Shown here: one piece after another, positions 23,506 to 35,274 of the stretch
How the letters are laid out: each line of letters opens with the position of its first letter
Position numbering within the stretch: the first letter of the stretch is position 1
Origin: Agapetus fuscipes
Lineage: Eukaryota > Arthropoda > Insecta > Trichoptera > Glossosomatidae
Reading direction: 5' to 3'
Assembly: GCA_951799405.1 (NCBI GenBank)
Contig: OX637332.1
Coordinates: 5,213,001 to 5,277,000 of the forward strand
DNA length: 64,000 nt
Position numbers and translations under genes: made by a program
Notes under the pieces: generated by a model
The model's database searches: none
What the model saw: the letters and a program-made list of their open reading frames with translations, nothing else
What the model was told of the DNA's origin: nothing

Positions 23506-23796
23506 CAGGGATGGCGAACCTATGGCACGCGAATGAGGAGAAAAAATAAAAGTGTATAAGAAAAAATAAAAAAAGTTATAGAAATGGTATTAAAAAAATA
23601 TTTAAATAGCGACGTGTATTTTCTTCTTAATAATTAATCTATTTAATTATTTTCCTCGGTGTATTAATTTTTGTTTTTATTAAAAATCTGAAGTTACACA
23701 AACATTTAATGCATTTTTATTTCCATGGCACGCGACATTATTTTATTGAAAAAAAATATTTTTGGCACTCAGTCTCAAAAAGGTTCGCCATCGCTG
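23506..23796. mobile_element. hAT-type MITE
   Basis: 291 bp, target duplication CCCTATAC (23498-23505 and 23797-23804). Ends cagggatggcgaacctatgg / aaaggttcgccatcgctg. Confidence 0.9.
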
Positions 23797-23818
23797 CCCT
23801 ATACTATTAGGTACTCTT

Positions 23819-23885
23819 GTTCCTGACTTTAGGTTGGTATGTGGCTGATCCCCCATACTGTAAAATTTGGTTACTTTGCGTGTTC
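23819..23885 (+). repeat. L-tail, partial
   Basis: cctgactttaggttggtatg...ccatactgtaaaatttgg. Confidence 0.6.
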
Positions 23886-23889
23886 TTTG

Positions 23890-24762
23890 CAAGCATCAAT
23901 GAGAATCATAATTTAGTATAATCAGTTAGTATAAAAATTAGCCTAGAACCAACATTGTATCCATAGTTTAAAGACTACATATAAGTACATATTAAATTAT
24001 TAAATATTGCATGCGAGTCTTTACTTATATGAAGAATAAAGGAAGAGAAATATTGATTCTCCAAAATGCAAATTTTCTTTCATTTCTGATGCAGCATTGC
24101 AGGCGTAGTAATATAATTTATTAGAGGATGGATGGCATTGAATTTAGCATTTCAAAACATACAGAAATGTAGACCTTTCTATTAAATATTGCAGCCAGAT
24201 ATTTTTTCTAACCAAGCCTATATTCTTATAATTTTATTTTCCATTGTAAGGTTTTGTTTTTGAGTTATTTATAAAATTATTTTGGATTCTAAATGGATGT
24301 TGTACACAAAAGCCAAAAAAGGTTAGATCAATTTGATAAGAAAAATCAAAAGTGAGTTTTGGGAAGGAAATACAAATTAATCTACATCGTTATACATGTG
24401 TTTATATTTTAAGTTAAATGACTTTTTTGGCCTATATGGAATGTGGATTTAGGAGTAAAACATTATTGAGAAACATTTAATCCACAAATGAGCCACATGA
24501 CATCATTATTTTTGTATGCAAATTTACTGTAGTTGGCTGATGTGCAATACATAGATTGGATGTCTCTGAATAGCTCAAGTGCTCTGAGCAGAAATAAAGT
24601 ATTATCTTGGCGATGCGTTTCTAGTCATTTTAAACTCTTCTTCCTTTGCAACATAGGCCTTCTCCAATCCTCTGTACCTCTGTCTATTGGCTGCTGTGTT
24701 CAGTCATCCTCTCTCAAATTTTATACATCAGATGATAACTTTTGTTTCTGTCCACATTTCAG
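23890..24762. other. Region upstream of the MDR start
   Basis: No upstream exon recognised; ends in the acceptor at 24762. 24640-24720 looks like a diverged repeat. Confidence 0.35.
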
Positions 24763-24770
24763 AGTGAGCG

Positions 24771-25498
24771 ATGAATAAACTGTGTCGTCAGGTGTCGATC
24801 GAGTCGCCGGGTCCTACTATCAAAGAGAGCGTCTTCACCTTCGATGTCCCCATGCCAGAAGTGCCACCAGACGGCGCGCGGCTGCGCGTGGTTTGCGCGG
24901 GCGCGTGCTACCGTGCCAGCCGCGCCCGCAGCATGAGCGTCTGCAGCACCTCCTCCATCTCCTCCCTGGGAAGCCTCAACGAGCTGGCAGACTGCGGCAA
25001 CACATACTCCGCCCCGGCACACGCAGGCGTGCGAGACGGCGCCCTCTTCCCCGGCTACGAAGTCGCCGGCATAGTGGACACCCTCGGAGACAAACTTGAC
25101 GAATCATCTAGCAACGGCATCAAAGTCGGTCAGAGAATCGTCTTGTACCCTTACGAAGGAGTGCCGCACGGGTATGCGGACTACATCGTAGTCCCAGATA
25201 TGAAATACCTGATTCCTATTCCGGATAATTTGAAGCTGAGCGTGGCTGCTATGTTGCCGACCGGGGCTTTGCTTGCTATGAACGCTGTTGTTACTTCTCA
25301 TGAGTGCATCTTGAGGACTCTGGAAGGCCGCGGCAGACCAGATTGTAAGATATTGATTGTCGGAACGGGAGGTTTGGCGCTGTGGACCTTGAGGATTGCC
25401 GCTCATCACTTTAAGAATTTGCCGTACAAGAATAATATCCACATAACTGTTGCGAGTCTCAAGGATGAAGGACTTGTGCTAGCGCAGGAGTCAGAAAA
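24771..25498 (+). CDS. MDR/alcohol-dehydrogenase-like protein, exon with start codon
   Basis: First coding exon (242 codons plus 2 nt) of a medium-chain dehydrogenase/reductase-like protein, 381 aa in all with the exons at 32889, 34208 and 35480. Seen: a GroES-like N-terminal fold with CAGACYRAS (residues 42-50), FPGYEVAGIVDTLG (93-106), a PTGALLAMNAV segment (163-173) and a Rossmann glycine motif GTGGLALW (198-205). The usual zinc-ligand His of the GHE motif is Tyr96 and no four-Cys structural zinc lobe is present; a Ser-rich stretch (51-85) sits there instead. This suggests a zinc-independent NAD(P)H-dependent oxidoreductase or a non-catalytic relative; the substrate cannot be inferred. Start: the first in-frame ATG, 9 nt after an acceptor (tccacatttcag, ending 24762), so an upstream 5'UTR exon is likely. 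Donor gtaag at 25499, phase 2. The first half is much more GC-rich than its surroundings. Confidence 0.85.
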
Positions 25499-25567
25499 GT
25501 AAGAATTGTACTTATAATTACTATCTATAGCTGATAAGACATTATTTAAAAATAAATAAATGGTACA

Positions 25568-25705
25568 CTAGAGAGCTGCTTTCCAAAATCTGTTGCCGTG
25601 GTCTGTAGGAGCTGGAGCTTCCGAACGTTACACCCATGTCTGTGATGGAATTCTTTAGCTCCAACAGACCATGGAAACAGATCCCGAAAAGCAACTCTCC
25701 AGTAT
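25568..25705. mobile_element. Small foldback, same family
   Basis: Arms 25568-25606 and 25663-25702; 70 bp past the first MDR donor; followed by gtgtaagcctaaaactc as at 39161. Confidence 0.75.
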
Positions 25706-25739
25706 CAAAGTCCGTCTGTGTAAGCCTAAAACTCTTTTT

Positions 25740-26195
25740 TTAATAGTTCACTTTTTTGAAGTGCTGTTTATAATCACAGCTATCCAATGGTTTCACTTAA
25801 CCTACTTAAATCTATTATGAACAGTTTGTAGTGCTAACACTTCTCATTATAAGTAGATTTTTAAAATTTAAATTCAGGTGTCTGATTGAAAAAGTGCAGC
25901 AGAAAACAATGTGTCATTCAATGCTGTTTTATCAATTTGTGCAACTGATTACTTTGTTGGATTCTCAAGGAACTTTTTGTAATATCCATTAATTTTATGG
26001 CATTTTTTCTTGGAGCAATTCATAGCATTGTAATACAAATGGTAAATTGTTTTTTTTATCATCAGGAACCATGACATTTTTCCACACATACAAACCTCTG
26101 ATTATTCTGAATGTACCTACATATCTTAATGATCATATTAAAGTCAGGGATATAATGTAAGCTTATCTCTAAATGTAATAATTATACTATTAGGA
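25740..26195. other. MDR intron 1 sequence without recognised element
   Basis: AT-rich. The rest of intron 1 is annotated as SINEs, hAT, foldbacks and L-tails. Confidence 0.4.
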
Positions 26196-26199
26196 TGAT

Positions 26200-26468
26200 T
26201 TATTTGGTGAGCTCTGTTTTTGTGGGAATCACACCTCTAGAGACCTCTGTGAGCTTGATCGTCATTATAGAAAACGCCAATTCTCTGCCAATTGCTGAAA
26301 GCGTCAGTTGCTGTTAGCTGGATGGTCTTTGTTATAGAAAAAAGGTTTTTTAACCCAAAGAAGAGCATATTTGAAAATATAAATGGTATATTTTTTGTGC
26401 TCCGCCGGAATTCGAACCTACGACTTTCCATTTACGAGTCTAAAGCATGACCACTACACTACGGACCA
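26200..26468 (-). repeat. T-SINE
   Basis: Antisense, with box B ggaattcgaacctacga and head ctacactacggaccaga; no 5S segment. In MDR intron 1. Confidence 0.8.
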
Positions 26469-27014
26469 GATAAATGTAGTTCTATGCTAAGGTGCTAAAT
26501 TACTCAAAAGTGGAGAAATTGCATATAGATTTAAAAAGTCTGCATAGTAGACCAAGCCTTTTTGCCAGCATTACTGCAGCAAAAAGCTTTATCCAATTAG
26601 AGTTGTAATGTTAAGATGCGCTTTGGTATACATTTTTGTAGTAATTTTTGTAAAATTATTTGTTGTATATTTTTAATGAATAAATTATTATTATTATTAT
26701 TAGTGTTGTGATGGACATTGTCACAAGACATAAGGTACGCTCTGAAAACTTGCGCCTAATGGAGCGCTCTTCTGGAAGGGTGGATTAGATGCCCAACAAA
26801 ATAGTTGAGTCTTAAAATTCCCATAGCTAGTAAGGAACCGACTGGTAAAGTGGTTCGGGACAAGCCACTTTGCCGCCAAGCTCTGCTCCATGGAAGGTTA
26901 GAATTAATGAATACAAAATATTCTAAGCTATTGCCTTATTGTGAGTGAGAAATCTGTATCTTGAATGCCCTGCTCACGCAACCCTGATTGATCCACAATT
27001 GGGGTTTGATAAAT

Positions 27015-27235
27015 GTGACATCTTCTTCCTTTGTCGTTACTTCAATCGAAGATCGGCAATCATCATGGCTATTTTGACCTTGAATGCTGCAACTAAAAAC
27101 AGTTGTTGAATCTTTGTCGCAGGTCTTTCAACCACAATATTCTTCGGTGACCTTGAATTCTTTTACCCTCAATCTCACCCTGTATGATAAAATAGAGAAG
27201 GCGGTATTTCTCCTTTCTCAAAACATGACCGAAGT
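27015..27235 (-). pseudogene. LINE RT C-terminal remnant
   Basis: Minus strand reads RRILWLKDLRQRFNNC and KVKIAMMIADLRLK-stop, the C-terminal signature of a widespread insect LINE; stops inside. Confidence 0.7.
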
Positions 27236-27367
27236 ACATGTGGCATCGATCAAAGCCAAAAGTCTGCTTTTCAAAAGACCCAAAGATTTGCAGCTGGAGA
27301 GTCCATCTGTCTCATCAACTATAAAGTCGAAAAGATTGTGACTTCATTGAGAAGTTGGGTCAGAATA

Positions 27368-27636
27368 GGGGTTGATAGCTCAGTCTGTAGAGTGCTTGTA
27401 TTCCATGCCATGAGCTTGGGTTCGAGTCCCACCGAGGATGTCAGAAATGATTTCTCCTTTCGGTGTTTATTTCAAACCCAAACATAAAATACTGGCAAGG
27501 TTTACTCAGCCTTCACTAGAATTGGGTACCAGTCCCCTCGAAAGCTGGGATACCCTCACTTCCGCTGAAGTGGTTGGCGTAAGGCCGGTCCTCTTACCTG
27601 TAAAATAAATAGGTTCCACTCGTCACATGTGAAACC
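27368..27636 (+). repeat. B-SINE, left part (split by foldback)
   Basis: Head gatagctcagtctgtagagt; ends acatgtgaaacc, repeated at 28417. Confidence 0.83.
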
Positions 27637-28416
27637 AGGCGTTTGACATTTTTTGGAATGAAAAAAACGGATGTTACTGACCGTGGAACGAGAAGAACGA
27701 TTTTCTCTACGTTTCGTCAGAGTCATATCCGACTTCTTCAGGAGGCGAGTGTCTTCTACAGAGACGAAACACGAACTGTTGAATTATTGTTGTTTGCTCG
27801 AGGTCAAAGGTTGTAGGTACAATTATTGCCCTTCGGTGATGCATTCATAGATGATCTAGACCAGTGATTCCCAAACTATGGTACGCGTACCACCAGTGGT
27901 ACGCGACGCTTCTTAAGGTGGTACGCAAGCAGCCATGGCCATAGGAAATACATAGTAAATAGTTAGATAAAACGGTTTTCAATTTCGTGTACCTACATTA
28001 ATTAAGTACAACTGAGCCAAATATTTCCTCTTTTGTCTTGAACATGCAGCACCATTTTTCAGACTAAGACAGGCCTGTCTCGCCACGATTACAAAAATAC
28101 TAAATCTGGCCGTCCACAATATTATGTTGGACACCCCTGCACTAAGAGTATTGTATTTTTGTCTATAATAAATAAATAAGCATAATGTTGTCATTAACAG
28201 TTGCAGTTTTTATTACTTTACCATTTTGAATGATTTTTTAACTGTTGCACTTCAGTGGTACGCCACTGATTTATAATTTCGTGAGTGGTACGCGAAATTA
28301 AAAGTTTGGGTACCACTGATCTAGACTCTTGAAGATGTTTGATATGACTTTGATGAAATATAGAGAAAATCGTTCTTCTCTTTCCATGGTCCCATACGTT
28401 TTTTTCATTCCAAAAA
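27637..28416. mobile_element. Foldback element in a B-SINE
   Basis: Arms about 27649-27750 and 28326-28417 (ttttttggaatgaaaaaaac; gagaagaacgattttctcta). The B-SINE segment acatgtgaaacc is present on both sides (27625-27636, 28417-28428), consistent with a 12-bp target duplication. Confidence 0.75.
27862..28318. mobile_element. hAT-type MITE nested in a foldback
   Basis: 457 bp, target duplication ATCTAGAC (27854-27861 and 28319-28326). Ends cagtgattcccaaactatgg / aaagtttgggtaccactg. Contains at 28076-28141 an antisense fragment of the 20113-20346 family. Confidence 0.9.
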
Positions 28417-28512
28417 ACATGTGAAACCCTTCGGGGATAACGTGGCAAGAAGTTACACTTTATGTGTAGATTAGTTGCGTTTATAAAAATGTCACAAAGT
28501 GTGCAATAAACA
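28417..28512 (+). repeat. B-SINE, right part
   Basis: acatgtgaaacccttcgggg...gcaagaagttacactttatg. Confidence 0.8.
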
Positions 28513-28514
28513 AT

Positions 28515-28980
28515 ACCTCTCAACTATTTTTGCTTATTATTGTTTCTTGAAGTAGTGATATTGGAAAAGGTACACTAATGGAACTGAATTGTGCAACTTT
28601 TACCTACCTTTTTTTGAGCTAACACATTCTTCAACAGTCTACTTGTAAATCAGGCATTTTTTGTCATTTTTTCCATAAGCATAAAATTCCTTGATCTATG
28701 ATACTGTTAAATTTGTTTTGTCTGCGCTATTATTAAAATTTCAAACATGGAAATACAAAAATATACATTGTTAATCAAATTAATCTCCATTGTAAACGGA
28801 CTCAATGAACTTTGTTGAATATAAATATTGGCTATCAATTTGATTGATTTGCTAAAGGTCAGTTTTGCATTCAAATACTTAGATACAATTGCATTAAATT
28901 ACTTGCAAGCAATACATAGTTTCGATAAGCTAAAGCCAAACTATTTTCTGGGAAAATTTCATGATCAAGCTATTTAGGCA
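28515..28980. other. MDR intron 1 sequence without recognised element
   Basis: AT-rich, nothing recognised. Confidence 0.4.
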
Positions 28981-28981
28981 G

Positions 28982-29440
28982 TCTAATCTAATCTAAGCTG
29001 CAAGGATATATACCATTTAAAATTTACATCAAATGCATTCCCACAAGCAGACATGTATAATTTCGCGCTAACACATGCCGCATGTGGACCTACATTATAA
29101 GAACCCATCTCAAATGAACATAAGCCCTGCAACTTTTGCCGTCCTTCCCTGAGACTGAGTAATGATGTTTTATTGCACAATGAGATTACTTGTCTTATAG
29201 GTTGGTATGAGTCTGACCACCCATACTGTAAATAAAAGGTTCAATTTACCAACGTCACCCCTATTTCAGGGAAGATCGCTAAGAGTTGCAGGGCTTATGT
29301 TCATTTGAGATTAACGTTTTATGTTGTAAGTCCACATGCGGCATGTGTAAGCGCAAATTTGTATGTGTCTGCTGATGGGAATGCCTTTAATATTAATCTT
29401 AAATGTAATATGTCTTCGCAACTAAGTTTATAGATTGGTT
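28982..29440. repeat. Two L-tails, head to head
   Basis: Minus copy 28982-29155, plus copy 29189-29435, the latter ending at the left edge of the inverted duplication 29451-30792. Confidence 0.8.
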
Positions 29441-29567
29441 AAAATGCTTCAAAAGGTTTGAAAAATTTGTGTTGCCATGTATGCAACGTTATCTGTTTCA
29501 GTCAAAATAAAACTATTTTGTTCCAAAAATCGCAAATATTTCTTCACGTGAGATAATAATTATATGA

Positions 29568-29858
29568 AGATGATTTATTTGGTGAGCTCTGTTTTTGTGT
29601 GAATCACACCTCAAGAGTCCTCCGCGAGCTTGGTCGTCGTTATAAGATGCGCCAATTCTCAATCAAGACCTAGTAACTGTAAGGCTGAATGTAGCTTTGG
29701 TGACCGGTCTTTGGAAAAGGTGTATGAATTTTTCAATCCAGCGAAGAGCACATTTGAAAATATAAATTGTATATGTTTGTGCTTCGACGGGTTTCAAACC
29801 CACAGCCTTCCATTTACGAGTCCAAAGCGTTATCACTGGACTACGGACCGGCCATAGC
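29568..29858 (-). repeat. T-SINE in inverted duplication, left arm
   Basis: Head ctggactacggaccggcc at 29836-29856. Confidence 0.85.
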
Positions 29859-30387
29859 ATTGTCATACTTGTAAAATGAAACAGTTTTGACAAATAAATG
29901 AACATCGGGTATTATGTTTCCTTTTTCATGTGAATCTGCTTATAAATATCTATCTAGTTTCTGTCATTTTTATTCCAATTTGGACATAAGCCTCATAAAT
30001 TTTTGACATCTGTGCTACTTTCTCTTTGCATATACTTGTCCAGATTTATTGAAAATCCAAATGTTAACATTTAATATATTTACTGCGTCACCTTTTAATA
30101 CTTATTGATGCTTAATTTTTTTATTGTTCATGAGCTATCAGTAACGACAGCACTTCTAGAGCATGTTTTAGTTTCCATACATCTTAGCGATTACCGCAAT
30201 CAAGATAAGTTTACGCAATGTTTTATACTAGGAGCACAGGTTTTTTACTTCAGGTGTGAAAAAACCTGGTAAGCTCAAATGTCGTGGGAAATAAAAAATA
30301 AATATGTAAATGCGCGTTAACATCTTCATTCACTGAAGTTAGCATTTATTTATCAACACTGTTTCATTTTACAAGTATGACAATACT

Positions 30388-30690
30388 ATGGCCGGTCCGT
30401 AGTCTAGTGATAACGCTTTGGGCTCGTAAATGGAAGGCTGTGGGTTTGAATCCCGTCGAAGCACAAACATATACAATTTATATTTTCAAATGTGCTCTTT
30501 GCTGGATTGAAAAGTTCATACACCTTTTCCAAAGACCGTTCACCAAAGCTACATCCAGCCTTACAGTTACTAGGTCTTGATTGAGAATTGGCGCATTTTA
30601 TACCGACGACTAAGCTCGCAGAGTGCTCTTGACGTGTGATTCACACAAAGACAGAGCTCACCAAATAAATCATGTTAATATTATTATTAT
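30388..30690 (+). repeat. T-SINE in inverted duplication, right arm
   Basis: Head ccggtccgtagtctagtgat; tail ttaatattattattatctca. Mirror of 29568-29858. Confidence 0.85.
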
Positions 30691-30880
30691 CTCACATCAA
30701 GAAATAGTTGCCGTTTTTGGAATAAAATAGTTTTATTTTGACTGAAACAGATAACGTTGCATACATGGCAACACAAAATTTTCAAACCTTTTGCATAAAT
30801 GGCAATGCGAACTTCCATACATTTTATAATCCCTACGAAATGCGAGCGTAAACTAGGTTTTTTCATACTAAGTGGACTCC

Positions 30881-31047
30881 TTGTCTTGTAGGTTGGTATG
30901 AGGCTGACCACACATACTGTAAAAATGGTGCTCTATGCCAATGCCACCCCTGTTTCAGAGAAGGTCGGCAAGAGTTGCAGGGCTTATGTTCATTTTAGAT
31001 TGGGTTTTTGTTTTGTAGGTCTCCATGCGGCATGTGTAAGTACAAAC
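30881..31047 (+). repeat. L-tail, truncated 3'
   Basis: Begins cttgtcttgtaggttggtat; breaks at gtaagtacaaacttg where the minus-strand copy starts. Confidence 0.75.
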
Positions 31048-31049
31048 TT

Positions 31050-31297
31050 GAAACAGGGGTGACATTGGCAAAGTGAACCATTTTTACAGCATGGGTGGTC
31101 AGCCGCATACTAACCTATAAGTCAAGGAACATACACGACAAATTACATTTTTAAATCAATAAATAATAATATGTATGGACATCAAAACTAAAACAGAAAA
31201 CAAATTCCAATTTAATAAACCCTAGCTGCCAACATTACGGATCAAACGCCATTTCTTTCTGTCCTTACATACTTCTTTCATTTCCTCCAGAGTCATC
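31050..31297 (-). repeat. LINE 3' end, L-tail truncated
   Basis: Starts aaacaggggtgacattggca, head to head with the plus-strand copy that ends at 31047; ORF remnant 31215-31297. Confidence 0.8.
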
Positions 31298-31440
31298 AGT
31301 TTCCTATTTACACCTTGCGTGTTCTCAAACAGATAAATACTACGTAACTGATGATTTTGCGTGCCAAATTTAGTGTGTTTCAACTTTTGAGTTTTGGCAC
31401 GGTGACAAGCTTCTTGTATTTATATGCGGGTGGTTGCCAC

Positions 31441-32802
31441 CAGGCCCGTATTAAGACTGCTAAGAGGCCCTGGTGCGGGAAAGTCAGGGGCCGCCCCATA
31501 CCCCAAACCCCCCCCCCCCCTTTATCTCCTCCCCTCTCTCTTTAACCACCAAAATATATACATATTGCGAATCAAAACTATTGTTATGATTTGACTTGGG
31601 GGGCTTTTAATTAAATTGCGATTTAAATTTATTTTGAAAGAATAAAATAAAAAATAAAAAAACAACTTGTATTAGGTTACGGGGCGAGTAAAATTCAATA
31701 ATGTACGACCGGTTTCGGAAACAATGTTTCCATCGTCAAGTACAAAATATTACTGACTAAATAAAATATAAATTAGTGCATCATTCTTTTAAGGGCTGGG
31801 AGTAGCGGAGGGTGGGAGGGGTGAGGAAGGGAACAGAGCGCTGGGATTGCTGGTGACAGATTTATTATTATTTCTTGGAAACAAGGTCATTTAAAAGATT
31901 TATATTTCATAAAATTGTTTACAGTATATTGTTCACTCTTCACTCTTTGCTTACAGGTCTTTGTGTTACAATGTTTCAATAGACTCTGATCTTTCATACA
32001 GTCACCGCCTATATTTATACTGCTTATATGGTTGGTTCTCGCGTATTTGAGAACATGCGACACACTTCCATAGTAGATTAAACTAGAGCAATTTATTGTT
32101 ATTTATTTCATAATTATACTGGCAACGTGCTTAGATACACATTCACACGAAACACATACTTTCATAACACTATTACTGATGGCTTTTTGAGTTCATTTTT
32201 GGGAAACCTGTTTGGGAGGTCTGTGAGACTTGTTGGGGGATCTTAGTATTGTCCATTTTGTAAAAAATATATTGAAATACTTCTCTATTCAATTTTATAC
32301 AAGTTGATTTTAAAAATGTTATTTGTTGTGTATGTTCCTTGATTTATAGGTTGGTATGCGGCTGACCCCCCATGCTGTAGAAAATGGTTCACTTTGCCAA
32401 TGTCACCCCTGTTTCAGGGAAGGTCGGCAAGAGTTGCAGGGTGTATGTTCATTTGAGATTTGGGTTTTTATGTTGTAGGTTAACATGCGGCATGTGCAAG
32501 AGCGAACTTATAATGTACATATAATGTGAATCCCCAATATTAAATATCTTTACAACTTAGATAAGATTGCCATGGGTATCTTTGGTGCACAAGGTCCCTT
32601 TTCATTTGGACCCCAAAAAATTTAATAAATATTTTCTTTAATTTCTAAATAAGTCTTCTGGGCCACCTTGGTCGTGAATGCCTTAAAAACCTGGGCCCCC
32701 AAACAAATTTGCAATGCATTTTTCCAAAACGTCGCGGGGGCCCCTAGGACGCGGGGGCCCTGGTTTGGTTGCACTGCTCGAACCGCCCTTAATCTTTGCC
32801 TG
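31441..32802. mobile_element. hAT-type non-autonomous element
   Basis: 1362 bp in MDR intron 1 with target duplication GTTGCCAC (31433-31440 and 32803-32810). Ends caggcccgtattaag / cttaatctttgcctg. No transposase. Includes a C-run (about 31509-31522), an L-tail, and cgaccggtttcggaaacaat at 31706. Confidence 0.8.
32336..32565 (+). repeat. L-tail inside the hAT element
   Basis: Complete unit, ending tttacaacttagataagatt. Confidence 0.8.
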
Positions 32803-32888
32803 GTTGCCACCTACCCAGTACATCTATTCACCGCATAATATCGCTCATTTGGCAACTCCGCTGACATGCTTGCCCTGAATGATTTCAG

Positions 32889-33036
32889 CTTGAGCGTGGT
32901 TCAATGGTCCGAAGATCTCTACGAAAACCAGCTGATCGAGAGGACCAAGGATGCCTGCAACGGTCCCGTCGATATTGTCCTTGACTTTGGTGCCACGTCT
33001 CGCAGTCTCACCAGGTCTATGAAGTGCCTCCAACAG
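32889..33036 (+). CDS. MDR-like protein, second coding exon
   Basis: Acceptor gatttcag ends at 32888. The first base completes the split codon from 25498 (aa|c, Asn), followed by 49 codons that include VVQWSEDLYENQLIERTKDA and VDIVLDFGATSRSL, the second half of a Rossmann nucleotide-binding domain. Donor caacag|gttgtt, phase 0. It lies 7.4 kb downstream of the first exon, just beyond a 1.36-kb hAT-type element. Confidence 0.82.
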
Positions 33037-33230
33037 GTTGTTGTCTTTTCCTTTTTGTTTTGATGGTAAATCCAGGGGAAGATGATAAATTTGGATTGAA
33101 CCAAAATTCATTAATTTTTATTTACTCCACTTTCAGAGAGTTGAGTTGAAAACAGCTAACGAAAAAAAAATTTAGGTTGGTCATTTTAAACCAGCAAAAA
33201 ATATTTTTTATTCTGAAACTTAATAATACA

Positions 33231-33646
33231 TATCGACGTTTAAAAAGCAGTAGGGCATAAGCGACATACACTAAATTGTTCAGTAGAGCAGTTCAAAGTT
33301 TGAGATTGCAGAAAAATGTCTTTATATTTTTTTTTTATCATATTGTTAAAATCAAAACAGCTCTGAAATTAAAAAAATAAAGACATTTATTGGCATTCCT
33401 ATTATGTGGTTTTACGATTTTTTTATGTCACAAGCGCCTTTAGGACAAAAAGGCCAAAATCTTGTCGGTTACACCAGAACCATACTTCTTAAACGCAGTT
33501 GTTTGTTTGGGCATAAACAACACATAAATCATCGTAGAGCTATGGGAGTTAGCGCGTTAGAAAGAGCGGAAAATTTCAAGTAGGATAGCATTCACAACTC
33601 ATTTTTGACCAAAATGTCGCTTTTAACTGCCTTTTAACCGTCAATA
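33231..33646. mobile_element. MITE with ~35-bp TIRs (family 1)
   Basis: tatcgacgtttaaaaagcag...gccttttaaccgtcaata; shared core gccaaaatcttgtcggtta. Confidence 0.82.
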
Positions 33647-34207
33647 TTTACTTTTAAGCTGTTTGTTTTAAAGCAATAATAGTTTTATAAATAAAATTGC
33701 CTTTTACAAAGGACTGGAAATACCGACATAAACTGTGATTGCGACTGTTGTTGCATTACAAATTTTGCAGAGTTGTATATCACACAGATGCCACTAGATG
33801 GCATTAGTAGATTATTTTTACTGAAATTATTTGATTTTTCCCTCAAAGTCTTCAGATGCCATGAGAGTGGTTGGGGTTTATACATGCCATTAAATTTAAA
33901 ATTTGCCATCAAAATAATCCAACTCTGCTATTTACCCTTATGAAAATACAGAGTTTGGCTCTTCATAGAAGTTTTCATTTTTTGTAATTGTAAAGTTTAA
34001 AACTATCATTTTCTCTTTCATGGTCTGTGCTATTAACTAATAGTTTTTTGTGGGTTTTTGAGCTAGAGCATGGTATATTTGCAGTTTTTTTATCTGCCGA
34101 TAATTTGCTTTCACGAGCAGAAAGCATTCTCAAAGCGAGTGATCAAAGCGACGTGGTGGTTTTCGTTGTTTTCGCGTTCGCTAATACTTTTTTATATCTA
34201 TTTGCAG

Positions 34208-34360
34208 GGAGGCGTTGTCCTTCTACCTGAGGATGTTGGAGATAAACTGATGCCCAGGTTCTGCCAGAGAGCTGAGGAATGCGGTCTACGGATCCGAGTT
34301 GTGCCTAAAGGAAATATTGATCAACTAAAACAGCTGGTCAAAATGGTGGCGTCTGGGGAG
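34208..34360 (+). CDS. MDR-like protein, third coding exon
   Basis: 51 codons, phase 0 at both ends: acceptor tatttgcag ends at 34207, donor gag|gtaggg. It begins GGVVLLPEDVGDKL, the beta-strand after the nucleotide fold in MDR proteins (KGGxVV-like), and continues LRIRVVPKGNIDQLKQLVKMV. Splice phases agree with both neighbours. Confidence 0.85.
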
Positions 34361-34522
34361 GTAGGGAGATTTTTGTGTTTTCATTTTTTTTTAAATGAAT
34401 TCACAAAGAGAAACTCAATTCAGGGACCTGTTTGGTTTTGGTCAGAAACGTGTGTAAATATTTTTTTTACATATATTAAAATTAACTTTCTAGATTGATT
34501 GCACTTTTGGGATGTGAGATGT

Positions 34523-34770
34523 ACCTTGACTTATAGGTTGGTATGAGGCTTACCACCCATACTGTAAAAAAATGGTTCACTTTGCCAATGTCACCCCTGT
34601 TTCAGGCAAGGTCGGCAAAATTGCAGGGTTTATGTTCGTTTGAGGTTTGGATTTTAATTTGTAAGTACACATTCAGCATTTGTAAGTGTGAACTACACGT
34701 GTCTGTTTGTGGGCATGCATTTGATATGAGCTTTAAATGTTAATATATCTTTGTAACTTAGATTATAGAT
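34523..34770 (+). repeat. L-tail in MDR intron 3
   Basis: About 160 bp past the donor of the 34208-34360 exon, same orientation. Confidence 0.83.
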
Positions 34771-34992
34771 GAACCATTATGGAAGAACTTACATTATCAA
34801 TTATAATTTGTGAATATGTCAAATGACCATAACTCCACTTTGAATGTATTAACATTATCTACATATTAAATAATTTGTCAATTTTATTTATTTTTTGATG
34901 CTTGAAGAACTTAATATAGAAAAACAAGAATGTAAGAATCAACCGTCAGGTACAAATATATAAAACATGTTTTATGCTTATTATCATCTAAC

Positions 34993-35270
34993 ATTCTTGG
35001 ACCTGTCCATGGAAGGTTGTGGATTTGAATGCCGGCAGAGCACAAAATATATGCCATTTATATTTCCAAATGTGCTCTTCGCTGGGTTTAAAAATTCATA
35101 AACCTTTACCAAAGACCGGTCACTGTAAGGTCCATCCAACCTTGCAACAACTGGGTCTTGCTTGAGAATTGGCGCTTTCTACAGCGACGACCAAGCTCGC
35201 AGAGGGCTCTTGAGGTGTGATACACACAAAAACAGCGCTCACCAAATAAATCATCCTTATATTATTATTA
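34993..35270 (+). repeat. T-SINE with deleted head
   Basis: The segment between acctgtcc and atggaaggttgtgg is missing, removing box A. MDR intron 3. Confidence 0.78.
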
Positions 35271-35274
35271 TTAT

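Larger units (their letters stand above)
29451..30792. repeat. Inverted duplication, 450-bp arms
   Basis: Arms 29451-29900 and 30343-30792 with a 442-bp unrelated centre. Each arm holds a T-SINE plus the same non-SINE flanks on both sides, roughly 10% diverged. Confidence 0.85.

Noticed and set aside
24782..25099. 105-aa Arg-rich frame overlapping the MDR exon
   Set aside because: Alternate-frame shadow of a GC-rich exon.
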